From positions 35,465,583-35,529,582 of the forward strand of contig NC_086253.1 in assembly GCF_021018805.1 (NCBI RefSeq): DNA of 64,000 nucleotides, given 5' to 3'. The DNA is from Prinia subflava. Lineage: Eukaryota > Chordata > Aves > Passeriformes > Cisticolidae. Below the pieces are notes generated by a model. That model saw only the letters and a list, made by a program, of their open reading frames with translations. It had not been told where the DNA came from and did not search any database. Below, in pieces: positions 40,986-51,345 of this stretch. The position numbers and the translations under genes are program-made. Within the stretch, counting starts at the first letter, position 1; the number at the start of each line of letters is the position of its first letter.

Positions 40986-42112
40986 AAATATTTCCCTGAT
41001 ATTTCCCTGGTAATTTCCTGGTTAGTTTACATTCTTTCTTTTACCTTATAAATATTTAATTTTTTTTAAAAAAATTACCATATCAATTCATTGAGATAAT
41101 TGTCAATAAATTTTAAGATTTGTCAATCAGAACCTCTCTATGTTTAGCTTTTTACACTTCAGCTATTTGAAAAACACTTTGTTGAAGGAGATGAAGTAGG
41201 CTACTGTTCTTAAATCTTAGTTAACTGAATCTCAATTCCTTTTTTCATCATTTTACTTCAGACTTGATGAAAGACTAGCAGCCTGCAGTTACTAGGATCA
41301 CTTCCTTTATTTTTTAAGTGCTTATATCAGTCTTCAATCTGCAGGAAATTCCATCGTATTCAAAAATTTATTAAAAATGTATATGATCATTAAATGTTTA
41401 CAACATGTAGATATTGTTTTATACCTCTTTGCTCACTAATGGATTGGAAAGTACTTTATCTTCCTTGTGTGATAAGAGGATTCATCATGCTGTTTCTTTC
41501 TGAGTAAAGAATGGAATTATATATTGACCTCTTCTATCTTCTTCCACCATTAACTGCATTACCATTGTAATCTAGCATTTAGCCTTTTTTCATATATTTT
41601 TGCATTCATATTTTTCACACACTTATTTATTTTTTCTCTGGTCCCACAGTCCAACGATTTATCTTTGGTAATGTATGCTCCCTTAATCAATTTCCTGAAG
41701 TGACAACTGCATTTTCTTTGGTAACTCTTGTGGTTTTTTTCTGCTTTAATTAGTTGTAGCATTTGCCCTCTGCAGAAACAGGCTATTAAATAAGTCATAT
41801 GATGAAGGATGAAGAAGATGTCTTGTTTAGATGTATTTGTATAGAACCTGGTAAAAGATCTGGTCTTCCACAACTAGTAATATGGTTTTATTTTCCTGTG
41901 CCCATTTGAATGTGGCATACTCAAGGAATAGTCAAGGGATCAGTTATTTCCAACTGAAAAGACACATAGCCTCCATTTAAAAACCAATGCCTTAATTTAA
42001 AATTTGAATTTTCTTTTTGGAGCTGCAAACTATTAAGGATATAAAACTGTAATTTTAAATATTCTGTACTTACAATAATCTGGATTAATTTAGAGTGAAG
42101 GGAAACTCAAGC
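40986..42112. other. No gene seen
   Basis: AT-rich sequence. A 104-codon frame on the minus strand at 41559-41873 has no recognisable domain. Confidence 0.5.
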
Positions 42113-42518
42113 ACAGAATCATTTAGGTTGGAAAAGAACTCCAAGAACTCCAAGATAAAATAAAACCTTTGATCACCTCCTTGTCAACTATACCAGCACA
42201 CTAAGTGCCACATCCCGCTCTTTCTTGAACACCTCCAGGGTTGGTTACTCCACGGCTTCCATGGGAACTCTCTTCCAATCCTTAATTACCTTTTCTGTGA
42301 AGAAATTCTTCCTCATGTCCAACCTGAACCTCTCCTGACACAGCTTGAGGCCCTTTCCCTTTGTCCTGTTGCTGGTGGGCTGGGAGAAGATGCTGACCCC
42401 CACCTTGCTTCACCCTCCTTTCAGGCAGCTGTAGAGAGTGACAAGGTTTCCCACAAGCCTCCTTTTCTGCAGGCTAAGCAACCTCAGCTCCCTCAGCCAC
42501 TCCTCACATGACTTAGAG
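42113..42518 (-). mobile_element. CR1 LINE 3' end, minus strand
   Basis: The plus strand begins ACAGAATCATTTAGGTTGG, then AAAAGAACTCC, then runs backwards through the C-terminal CR1 ORF2 region. Blocks include GAAGAAATTCTTCCTCATGT, GGAGAAGATGCTGACC and CTCAGCTCCCTCAGCCACTC. The reverse-strand protein blocks (for example RFRLDMRKNFFTEKV) match CR1 but the frame has stops. It is 5'-truncated. Confidence 0.9.
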
Positions 42519-45500
42519 AAGATTGACTCCTGCCATGGAACAGGCTAATTGCAAATTCTTAGCAGCCTAATCTTCTTTCTCGATTCCTTTACATAGTCCC
42601 AGAACGTAGTGAATACACAACCACCATGGCAATCTTCCTTTGTACTTTATTGAGTGAGATTCTGGTACTGTATGCAGGATAAAAAGAACCACTCCTAATT
42701 AAATCATGGGCAGTTAAAATTCTATTTAGTATTGATCATGCATTTAACAGCAAAGACTCCGAGATACCAGATCACTATCTATTGACATTCTAGCCCCCTG
42801 AGAGGTAATTAACAATGAAGCCAACAGTATCAGATTAAACATTTTGCCTGTGGTTTATTCTCTGTGTGGGATTTCCTTCTGGCCTTCTTTGCAAGGTCTC
42901 CTCTTGGGAATAAACCAACAGTTTTAAGTTAAGGTGCCATAACTGTCATATAAAACAAAACAGACTGTAATTGCTTTTTGCACAGATTAAATTATTTTGA
43001 AAATGTAAATGCCTTTTTAAAAGTATTTTTGACTGTTTTTGCTAAGTATTTTAAATAAATAACCATTTGTTTATCTTCTAAACATTTATATCTGAAAATA
43101 ACTTTAGTGAGAATGAATTAGTTTTATATTTAGGATATCTATTAAAATTATTTAATAATCACAATGCAAAATTTTAAAGTACAACTGTCAAGATAAGTAC
43201 GTATATTCAACACATAAATATATCCAATTACTTATGATTTTTAAGTAAGAAATTTAGTGTTAAAAAAAGGGAATATACTCTTGTGATTTCATTTATCTAT
43301 TGACCTGTGGTTTTTTGAGATTGATTAAAATACGGAAAAAGAGGAGCAAATATTAAAAAAATGAGAAAATATTACATACTTACTTCATGACACAAGAATG
43401 ATAGCAATTCAAAACCCTAATTATATTTATAGTGTATTTAAAATAATTTATTAATAACATACGCTTTAACTTTTTCAATCATACCTCACAAAAAAATTTG
43501 CCAGTAAAGAACTGGAATTTTTTAATAGTAGCCTAAACCTCATTGTAATATTGAGGACTGAAGGAAATAGCAGAATAAAAAACGTGATTATATCACTAAA
43601 TAAATTCATAGTTGAAGTTTGATTAATGTCTGGTGTATTGAAACACGAAGCAGAAATAATAAGAAGAAAAATAAAGGAAAATGAACAGGAAAAGATAAAC
43701 ATTATCAAACGCAGAGAGCTACCTGTGAGGACTGAATAAATAAATTGAGATTCTTTAATATGGAGAAAAAGATGACTCATGGGTGGGCATGTTAGAAACC
43801 TAGAAACTTATGAAAGCTGTGGGGAAAGAGAACTGGAATGAAGTGTTCATTGACTTCATTGAACTAAGTGGCACTAAACGCAATTAGTGAGGGATAAATT
43901 CAAAATAAACAACCGGAGGGACTGCTTCAGACAAAATGTGATTAAAATTGTAAAACAGTTTCATCTGCATGCTGGCCATCTACACAGTTTAAAATCATGA
44001 AAGAAGCATCTATCAAGATTAAAAAAATAGCAATGATGTGTACAGAATCACCAAGATGTGAATTGTGGTAGGCTGAGAAAATATTCTGGAGAAATATCAT
44101 TATATGCTTATCCTGGTTTACTTTTTCCTACACATCACGCAATGGCTAACATATTATTATGGGTCATGTAAACTTTCAGTCTGAAGTGACATGCTTGTCT
44201 TTTTGATTTAAAAGATTTACTGATCAGAGATATAATTATCACTGCCCAAATCTTTAAAAAGAAAAATCACTCAATGATCTTTTAACTGGGTTCCTGCAGG
44301 ATCTCATCTGTTTCTAAAATGCAGGTAAAATAGTTTCAATGAACTCTATATACTTATTCAAAAAGACCATAATCACACTTCCTCCCTGAAAAGCTCATAA
44401 AACTTTAATTCCTAATTTTAAGACCATTTTTAAAGACTGGAGTAAATGAATACTGGCTCAAACCAGCTAAAGCGTGTGTTTTTGAGGGGGGACAGGACAA
44501 GTTCTGCATGAGTGGAATGGTGCACTGCTGCAGACTCCACCCCCCTGAAGCCTCTAGCCCAGCCCCAGGGTGGCACACTGGCACACCAGAAGGGTCCCTG
44601 AAGGGAAGGGTCACAGACCACGTGGATTTTATAGCAGTTGAGATCATGCTGAAATTCAAGCAGCTAATATTTATCTCTCTCTCTCCAAATCCCTATACTC
44701 CTCCTCTTCCAGTCTCCCCTTCTTTCTCAGAATTTGCGTAGCTTAATGTTAGGCGGGTTAGAATTTGCCAAGCGAGTGTTTTTTGAAATTCTTTATTTTA
44801 ACTGAATGTTCCTTTAAAATTTGGCAAGTACCTCATCCTTCAATGATTTTTAATTTTTTTTTTTAACCTCCTGAGAGCTTCACCACCCTCTCCCCTGTGA
44901 CCACCTCAGGGAATCAGAGCACCTAAAGCCCCTTTAGAGAAACTTGCCAGGAGAGTTTGGGGCTTTACAACTAAGAGCTGAAATAATTTAAAACTTTTCA
45001 AGTGTTGCATTGCCTCCCCAATTGTATTCCATTTACAGGAGTTCAGCCAAACAGTTGTGAAGTTTTGGTCTCATGCCTCACCTTCTTTGTGGCTTCTTTA
45101 TCTTTTTTTTCTCCTGAAGAAATAAGCAAGTATTGTGGTTTTTGTTTGCCAATCCCAAGGTTCCTAGACAATCCACCAATTAATATAGTGGGTTGAACAC
45201 CAGTGCATCCACTAAAATTATTTACTCATTTCTTGCTGTGAAATAAAGATTAGGAGAAGAGCAAAAGCAGGCTCAAAACTTGAAAAGGTATCAGGAAATA
45301 TTTATTAATAGAACTAAAAGAAAATATAATAAGAAATTATAATAAACCTTAAGAACATTTCTCCTCAACTCTCTTTGAAGGAGAGAACACATCTGTCCTG
45401 AAGAAAGAGACAAAAATAATGGAAAAAATACCCAGAAATATACCAAAACACCATCAGAAAATATCCTTGACATGTGGTTTTATTTCTCACTGGAAAGAGA

Positions 45501-45703
45501 AAATGAGGAAAAAAAATCTGAACACAAAATGCAGAAGGGCCTACTGAAGTTTATATTTAAACAGGTGAACTACTAAATTTGAAAACAGTTTCAAATATTT
45601 TAAATTAAAGATTATTTAAGGAAAGCAAGGGTCACAGTTCCCAACAATGCATATTTTTTCCCCTCTCTTTTCAGACCAATGTAAAAATCAGTATTGCAGA
45701 GAG
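42519..45703. other. No gene seen; two possible undiagnosed repeat patches
   Basis: Mostly AT-rich. A GC-richer patch at about 44480-44740 contains a TCTCTC run followed by pyrimidine-rich sequence and could be a decayed LTR. A second patch at about 45220-45480 has features resembling a reversed avian LTR (GAAATATTTATTAATAG). Neither has clear ends, so I do not call them. Confidence 0.35.
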
Positions 45704-45739
45704 TATATAGGGTATATAGGGTATATAGGGTATATAGGG
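45704..45739 (+). repeat. (TATATAGGG)4 short tandem repeat
   Basis: Four perfect 9-base units in a row. A small simple repeat with no evident function. Confidence 0.95.
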
Positions 45740-47194
45740 TTTGGAGATAAATAAATCTTTAGGTAAGAGTAAAAATTTCTTTTTTGCCAATAATTTCAAG
45801 TTAATTTTGGGTCACCTAGCTGAACTGTTGCTTCATAAAATAGGAATTAGTATTTCCCTACACAGCAAAAATAGTAAAATTATTTTTAAATTTTTAACCT
45901 TTTATCTATTCTGGTTGATGAAAGATAGATTCCCATGTGGTGCCAATTCATTGGTTAAACCTTACTCAGTTGCTCTGTTTGTTTCTTTCACTATTTATAT
46001 AGATGCTTTCCATTTTACACCACATGTTTTTGCAAATGAGTGGCCAGTTTTAGCAGTCCAGAACTGGCCTGATTAATCCAAAGGAGATCCTTGACTTCCA
46101 TGGAGCCTCTGCATCTACAGCAGTGTATGCAGCAACATTGAATTTTGATTAATTCTTAAATCCAAAATATACTTCTTTGCAAACTAAGATGACCACAGAA
46201 AAGAAATCAATTAATTAGGTGCTATATTGCATTTGACATTCATATCTAAGAAGTGTGATTGACTTCTGAAGGAATAAGCCTTCTTGTGTAAATAGAGTAA
46301 ATAGGTTTTGCCCAGTCAAGTATGTTTTTTAATTGTTTTTTCTTTGTAGGGAAACATTTAAATAACATCCTTAAGACAACCACACAAAAGAGAGAATATT
46401 CTAAATAAAGGCTTCCTATTGAGATTGAATTCTATTGTTCCAAGACATTGCAGCACATATTATCTCTTCCTACTGAGATCCACTTTCCCTCCTACTGCAT
46501 TTCCTAATTGGAACCTTTTTGTCGGAAAAAGTGACAATTCTGCATTAGGCTTGTAATTTTAAATGTCAGCAAATTACGTCAGTAAGCAACCTTCAGAAGG
46601 GCATTTGCATTATTAATTGAGAGTTTCCTATGAAGAGAAATATGTGTAAGTATTCGTCTGTAATTCCATTGGATTATCAAACATGGTATTTCAGAGATAA
46701 ACACTATTCTCAGAACCTAAAGAGAATTGGCTGAGGAGGAGTTTCTGAAATTCTTAAGTTTGGCTTTTTTTGGGCTGTGACTGCCTGTTGACCAAGACCT
46801 TATTTGGGACATGCTAGTCACAAAAATGTGAATGGTCATCCCATGCAACAGTACTTTGATCAAAAAGGCAAACAAAACCAAGTGTAGTTCTAAAGCAGCT
46901 GAATGTAAAACTATGTCCCACACAGAGAAATAGAGGTCGTTCTTTCAGAGGGGAAGACAACATACATAAACATTAGGGGGCAGCAAGGACATCCAACATT
47001 TTGTGTGTTGCACTTTGTGTGTCACATCACATAGATATACCCTAATGCAATCCCTGGGTGTAAAAACATGGGATGGCAGTAGGAAGACAATCTCCTGATC
47101 TTATCCTTAAATATTTATGCAGAAATATTTGGCAGATATTGGCTTACTATACATTATAGTATAAATCAGGCCAGTATTGGACTTTATTTGTGGT
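45740..47194. other. No gene seen
   Basis: AT-rich host sequence up to the retroviral insertion. No feature is supported. Confidence 0.5.
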
Positions 47195-47200
47195 GATTGC
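47195..47200. repeat. Target-site duplication, left copy (GATTGC)
   Basis: GATTGC directly precedes the 5' LTR and the identical six bases directly follow the 3' LTR at 51669-51674. A 6-bp duplication is typical of alpharetroviruses and many ERVK-type elements and proves that both LTR ends are original. Confidence 0.97.
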
Positions 47201-47235
47201 TGTGGGTGATAGCTAGGGACAGGCGCTCGGAAGAT

Positions 47236-47380
47236 CACGTGATGTCACGGGAAGATAAGGACCCTCCCCCCGTCCCTTCGGTGGTGGCCCCTCCTAGCCC
47301 CATTAGCTTCCCACCAACCACTGACCTTTAGATCCTTTGCCCTCCCACTGACATAGTAGAAGACCCTTTAGACTATTTAA
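47236..47380 (+). promoter_or_regulatory. LTR promoter: E-box, ATF/CRE-like site, GATA motif, TATA-type box
   Basis: The U3 region contains CACGTG at 47236-47241, overlapping TGATGTCA at 47240-47247, and a GATAAGG motif just downstream. A C-rich block with CCCTCCCCCC follows. The TATA-type box TATTTAA is at 47374-47380, placing the start of transcription near 47403. A second CACGTG lies at 47384-47389. The factors named are inferred from the motifs only. Confidence 0.6.
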
Positions 47381-47395
47381 CCCCACGTGTAATAC

Positions 47396-47401
47396 AATAA
47401 A
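47396..47401 (+). terminator. Polyadenylation signal AATAAA of the LTR
   Basis: AATAAA lies only 16 bases after the TATA-type box and just before the predicted R. It is followed by a GT-rich patch (TTGGTGTAAGCGTGTG, 47424-47439). The functional copy would be the one in the 3' LTR at 51541-51546. Confidence 0.8.
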
Positions 47402-47526
47402 CCGCCATTTGCCGTCCACCACATTGGTGTAAGCGTGTGAATGGACCGAGTAGCTCGAGGACGTCGAGCTGCCGTGCTGACTCTTTGAAACCAGGTCGCC
47501 ATTGCCTCATATCGAAGGCAACATTC

Positions 47527-47544
47527 TGGTGCCGAAACCCGGGA
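47527..47544 (+). other. Primer binding site complementary to tRNA-Phe
   Basis: TGGTGCCGAAACCCGGGA starts three bases after the LTR end. From my knowledge of the vertebrate tRNA-Phe 3' end this is an exact 18-base complement; the same primer is used by mouse IAP elements. Avian leukosis-type viruses use tRNA-Trp instead, so this lineage has a different primer. Confidence 0.9.
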
Positions 47545-47677
47545 ACAAGAAAAACGCTCGGGAGTCGGGATTTTTCGCCTGGACAAGAGCAGCGGCCGGG
47601 GCAGGCCAAAGGAACTGACCCTCGGCGGGGGAGACGTCCCCGGACCAGCGAGACTCATGGAGGCAATCGCGAAGGTC

Positions 47678-47683
47678 GTAAGT
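47678..47683 (+). promoter_or_regulatory. Probable splice donor seven codons into gag
   Basis: GTAAGT (followed by G) matches the donor consensus strongly and lies exactly after codon 7 of gag. Alpharetroviruses have their donor six codons into gag, so that env uses the gag ATG. Here a spliced RNA would leave gag before the nonsense codon at 47699. The matching acceptor is not identified; it may have been in the deleted part. Confidence 0.65.
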
Positions 47684-48370
47684 GTAATTCACAGACAGTG
47701 AGAGATTGAGTGCAAGCCCAGAGATTTACAACTTGCTTTGGCAAGATTACTGGAGCTTGGGGTGATAGAGCGCCCAGTAGAAATCCTCCATTCGGAGGTA
47801 TGGGGGAGGTGTACACTCGCGCTGGCCGAAGATATGGAATCCACAGGGAGCAGGAAACACCTTAAAGCATGGGGGAGGGTCAAGCAAAGTTTACGGAAAG
47901 CGCTGGAAGAACAAGAGACCTGGAGTGCCGCCCGTGTGTGTTTGCTAGCCACTCCTAAGCTGGGAGTGGGGGCCACCACGCAAACGGCGTCTGAAAATGA
48001 TTTATCCGAGTGCGAGAAGCCGCGGGAGCCAAGCACGCTTCCCCCCTCCCGGAGCCCGAGCCCAAAGCCCCCGGTGCCCTCAGGGAACCCCCCGACCCCC
48101 ACCCCGAGCCCGTCGGCTTCCCCCCCGCCCGCGGAGCCTTGCCGGGCATCCGGAGGTCCCTCCTCAGTCCCCTTGCCGTCGATCGGTAGTTCGGTACCCG
48201 AGGCGCGGCAGCGCGTACGATTTTTCTGGCAAGGACTGGCCGAAGAGGCCAGAGACGCCGAGCACGTGGCTCAGGAGAGCACGCGGCCGGCACCGCCACC
48301 GTACGGGTTTGAAAATGGCGCCGGCGGCAGCGGGGAGGGGCGGGGTCTGAACGTTTGTGGTGGGGAGAGC

Positions 48371-48840
48371 CCGGAGCCGTGGGTGTGCGCCAGTGCGCAT
48401 GCGCAGGGGAAAGCCGGGGAAGAGGGCGAGGAATGCGCGCTCAGACAAGAGCCGCGGGCTTCTGCTGGCGCGTGCGCGCAGCAGGAGGGGAGGGGGTGCA
48501 TGTTCGGAGCGGCGCCGCGAGTCCCCGCGGGCGCGTGCACACGGGAGAGCGGCGGGGAAAGCGCGCCCGGCCCGGTGCTGCGGGCTTCCGCGGGCGCGTG
48601 CGCGCCGGGAGGCGGTGGGGAAAGCGCGTTCGGGGAGGCGCCGCCGTTCCCCGCGGACGTGCACACGCGGGAAAGCCGCGGAGAGCGCCCGCGTGGTTCG
48701 GAGCCGTGGTTTTCCGCAGACCCGCATGCACGGGACAGCGGCGAGGAGCGCGTGCGCGCCTCGGGGCCGCGGTTTCCCGCAGGCACGCACGTGTGGGAGG
48801 GGCGCGAGGAGCACGTGTCCCGTCGGGAGCTGCGTTCAGC
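48371..48840 (+). repeat. 63-bp coding tandem repeat in gag, about seven units
   Basis: Clear units at 48434, 48497, 48560, 48623, 48686 and 48749, each 63 bases. A degenerate unit precedes them at about 48371 and a partial one follows from 48812. Each encodes 21 residues with a pattern like (G/S)xxPRxxAGAC(A/T)RExxGE, rich in Gly, Ala, Arg, Glu and Cys. The DNA is very rich in G, C and CpG. Units differ from each other, so the array is older than this insertion and is kept in frame. Confidence 0.9.
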
Positions 48841-49320
48841 ACTGCCAGCATTTAGGGGAGAGACCTCGCCCCGCAGGAGGCAGGGCAAGCCCGGGGGGCG
48901 GGAGCGGAGCCACCCCCGAGAGGAGGGGCGGGGCCGGAGCCGCACTGAACGACACTCAAACCCAGAAGTGAGCTGGCAGTGTGCCTCTGATTCCTTGTCA
49001 GACAGTACCGGCAGCAGCAGCTCCGGAGAGCAGACAGACAGTGATTGGGATTTAGAAACAAAGAGAGCAGAACCAACACGATTTAAAATGAAACCTAATA
49101 AAGCTTTCAGCCACTCCAAAAAGAGTTTACAACACGAGCCAGCCCAGGTCACTGACTGGGGAAAAATAAAAATAGCCTGTGCTGAGTGGACACCGGCTTC
49201 CACAGTGAAAGCGTTCCCAGTAAGAGTTACTAGAATAGGAGACAACCAACAAAAAATATACACGCCAGTAAATCCCAAAGACATACAAACAATTGTAAAA
49301 GCGATTCCAGAGAAAAGGAA

Positions 49321-51175
49321 CGAACCGAGAGCACCCAAGTGTCCCACGCCGGTGAGACCCAGGCAACAACGATGCTTTTGTATGATTTTGCTATTGGGGC
49401 TGGTTGCCAGAATGCAAGCCAGCCCAGACTATTATCCTCATCAACCATTCAGGTGGGTCATGAAACACCTTTCAAATGACAAGGTGCTCAAAGAAATCAC
49501 CACACCGGGCACCCCATCCTTTGTGTTTCACATCACTGATCTGTTCCCGGGGCGACCAAAGATAGACCGCCACGCCCCACACCTCATGCACATGTACATG
49601 GCCTACTGGTGCCCAGCCTCTAACCCAGGGAAAAGGTACTGCAACTACCCGGGGTGGGGCCACTGTGGTTACTGGGGCTGTGAAACCATTGTTACAGATG
49701 CCAGACCATCAGGATATGGGTGGGACCCACAGGAACCCGATAAATTCTTACAGTTCTCCTGGGCACCCACCGGCTGTAACAAACCCTTCTTCAGGTCAGG
49801 GTTCTATCAAAACTATTATCAGGACCCTACACGCCGGACATGCACTGATTATAACATGACTGTTTTACAACCAGATCACCCTAGCTGGGCCACAGGCAGG
49901 ACGTGGACAGTAGTCCTCCAGTCACCAAAAGAATAGGTGAATGTACAGATTATCAGACTCCAGCCGCCAGTGCCCCGAGCGGTCGGACCCAAAGAAATTA
50001 TTAGAGACTCACAAAAAAGGAAAAGCACAATCCACCCCAAATCTTTGCCCACAAAAGTCACCAATACCCCGACCAGCTATGCAGATGCCTTTCAGATAGA
50101 CCACTTAGCCGTGTCTGACCCGAATCCCATTTTCCGCATGCTAGAAGCTACCTTTTCATCTCTAAATGAATCCAACCCAAACCTAACCAATCCATGCTAG
50201 CTCTGTTACGATGTTAAACCTCCTTTCTATGAAGGAGTTGCTCTAAACATCCCATTCAGTTACTCCACAGCTGATGTCCCCCACCAGTGCAGGTGGGACA
50301 CTCCCCGCAGAGGAATCACCTTGAGTCAAGTCACGGGTCAGGGAATATGCTTTGGCAGTGCAACTTTAGCCAAGCAGAAGGGAAAAGTTTGCACCGAAGT
50401 TGTCAAACCTGACAAGAAGATCAATAAGTGGGTGATCCCAGCTGCATCCGGAATGTGGGTTTGTCAACGGTCTGGGGTGAGTCCTTGTGTGTCCCTGGCC
50501 AAATTCAATGACTCTGATGATTTTTGTATCCAAGTTCTGATTGTTCCTAGGGTCTTGTACCGCTCAGACGAGGAGTTGTGTCAACTTTCCGAGGAACCGG
50601 GCCGGCTCCACAAGCGAGAGATAATAACAGAGGTAACCATCGCGATGCTGCTCGGCCTGAGAGCAGCCGGTACAGCCACAGGTGTCTCAGCCCTCGTGAC
50701 CCAACACCAAGGACTTTCTCAATTACAAGTGACTATCGACGAGGACTTGCAGAAGATCGAGAAATCCATCTCCTTCCTGGAGAAATCGGTTTCCTCACTT
50801 TCAGAAGTCGTCCTGCAGAACAGGCGGGGACTGGACCTCCTGTTCATGCAACAAGGAGGCTTGTGTGCCGCCTTGAAAGAAGAATGTTGCTTTTATGCTG
50901 ATCATACAGGAGTCGTTAGAGACTCCATGGCAGAACTCCGAGATAGACTGGCTCAGAGAAAGAAAGACAGGGAAGCCCAACAGGGCTGGTTCGAGTCCTG
51001 GTTCAATCAATCGCCATAGCTCACCACCCTAATTTCCACATTGATAAGTCCACTGGCAATGTTACTCTTAGCTCTCGCCATTGGACCATGCCTGTTAAAC
51101 AAGCTGGTCACATTTATTCAAACACGCCTAGAACGGGCCAACATTCTATTTGTAGGACAGCAACAATTGTTGTAA
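49321..51175 (+). pseudogene. env: env, gammaretrovirus-type, broken by three stop codons
   Basis: Env is the surface glycoprotein for receptor binding and membrane fusion. A hydrophobic signal stretch (CFCMILLLGLVA, from 49373, internal ATG 49382) precedes a surface subunit with many Cys and Trp, including the block HCGYWGCET. A C-x-x-C motif typical of gammaretroviral surface subunits (50195-50206) is interrupted by TAG at 50198. A dibasic cleavage site (Lys-Arg, 50612-50617) is followed by a hydrophobic fusion-peptide-like stretch. The transmembrane subunit has an immunosuppressive-domain-like segment and a C-x6-CC motif (50864-50890). Stops are TAG at 49934, 50198 and 51017; the last lies just before the membrane anchor (about 51020-51110). 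The original stop is TAA at 51173-51175. There is no frameshift. The gene cannot give a full-length or membrane-anchored protein. Confidence 0.9.
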
Positions 51176-51330
51176 ACCAAACTGTGAACACTGCCAGTTG
51201 CAAAGTTCTGCCTAGTCAGCCTCACAGAATTTACTCAAGTTTTCCAAACCCCTTCTTTTTTTTTTATCAAGTTACTACCTTGTACCCCTTTTCTCCAATG
51301 CCTCTAACTACCTCATTTTTTTTTGTAAAA
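51176..51330 (+). other. 3' untranslated part of the provirus
   Basis: Between the env stop and the polypurine tract. It has two T-runs (about 51256-51265 and 51316-51324) and no open frame of note. Confidence 0.7.
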
Positions 51331-51343
51331 AGTGGGGGGGAGA
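51331..51343 (+). other. Polypurine tract (plus-strand primer)
   Basis: AGTGGGGGGGAGA, followed by TG and then the LTR start. The two bases between tract and LTR are those normally trimmed by integrase, which fits an authentic end. Confidence 0.85.
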
Positions 51344-51345
51344 TG

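Larger units (their letters stand above)
47201..47523 (+). repeat. 5' LTR (323 bp)
   Basis: Begins TGTGGGTGATAG and ends GAAGGCAACA, with the TG...CA ends of retroviral LTRs. By eye the order is U3 (47201 to about 47402), a very short R (about 47403-47421) and U5 to 47523. Such a short R resembles alpharetroviruses. It matches the 3' LTR at every position except 47334. Confidence 0.97.
47657..49320 (+). pseudogene. gag: gag 5' part: matrix-like region, PPPY, tandem repeats, capsid start; broken and truncated
   Basis: Gag would form the virus particle under the plasma membrane. The start is the ATG at 47657, with G at +4 and the splice donor just inside it. A TGA at codon 15 (47699-47701) closes the frame at once; reading resumes open to 49933. 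The frame listed from 47738 begins with TTG, not ATG, and the next in-frame ATG is at 47834. After a matrix-like region of about 90 residues similar in layout to alpharetroviral matrix come a Pro-rich stretch, the motif APPPYG (PPPY late-budding motif, 48293-48304), seven 21-residue repeats, an acidic Ser-rich stretch (about 48985-49060) and the capsid start AFPVRV...YTPVNPKDIQTIVKAI (49207-49311). Most of capsid and all of nucleocapsid are missing. The frame then runs straight into env. Domain names are by resemblance; the deletion point is good to about 20 bases. Confidence 0.85.

Noticed and set aside
43475..43780. 101-codon hydrophobic frame on the minus strand
   Set aside because: It is rich in Phe, Ile, Leu and Ser as expected by chance in AT-rich DNA, with no known motif or splice context.
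48271..49347. 358-codon antisense open frame
   Set aside because: It mirrors the CpG-rich gag repeat on the other strand and has no recognisable domain.
47738..49936. 732-codon open frame as a complete gene
   Set aside because: It begins with TTG inside gag, follows a nonsense codon, and spans gag and env of a deleted provirus. It is annotated as two broken genes.
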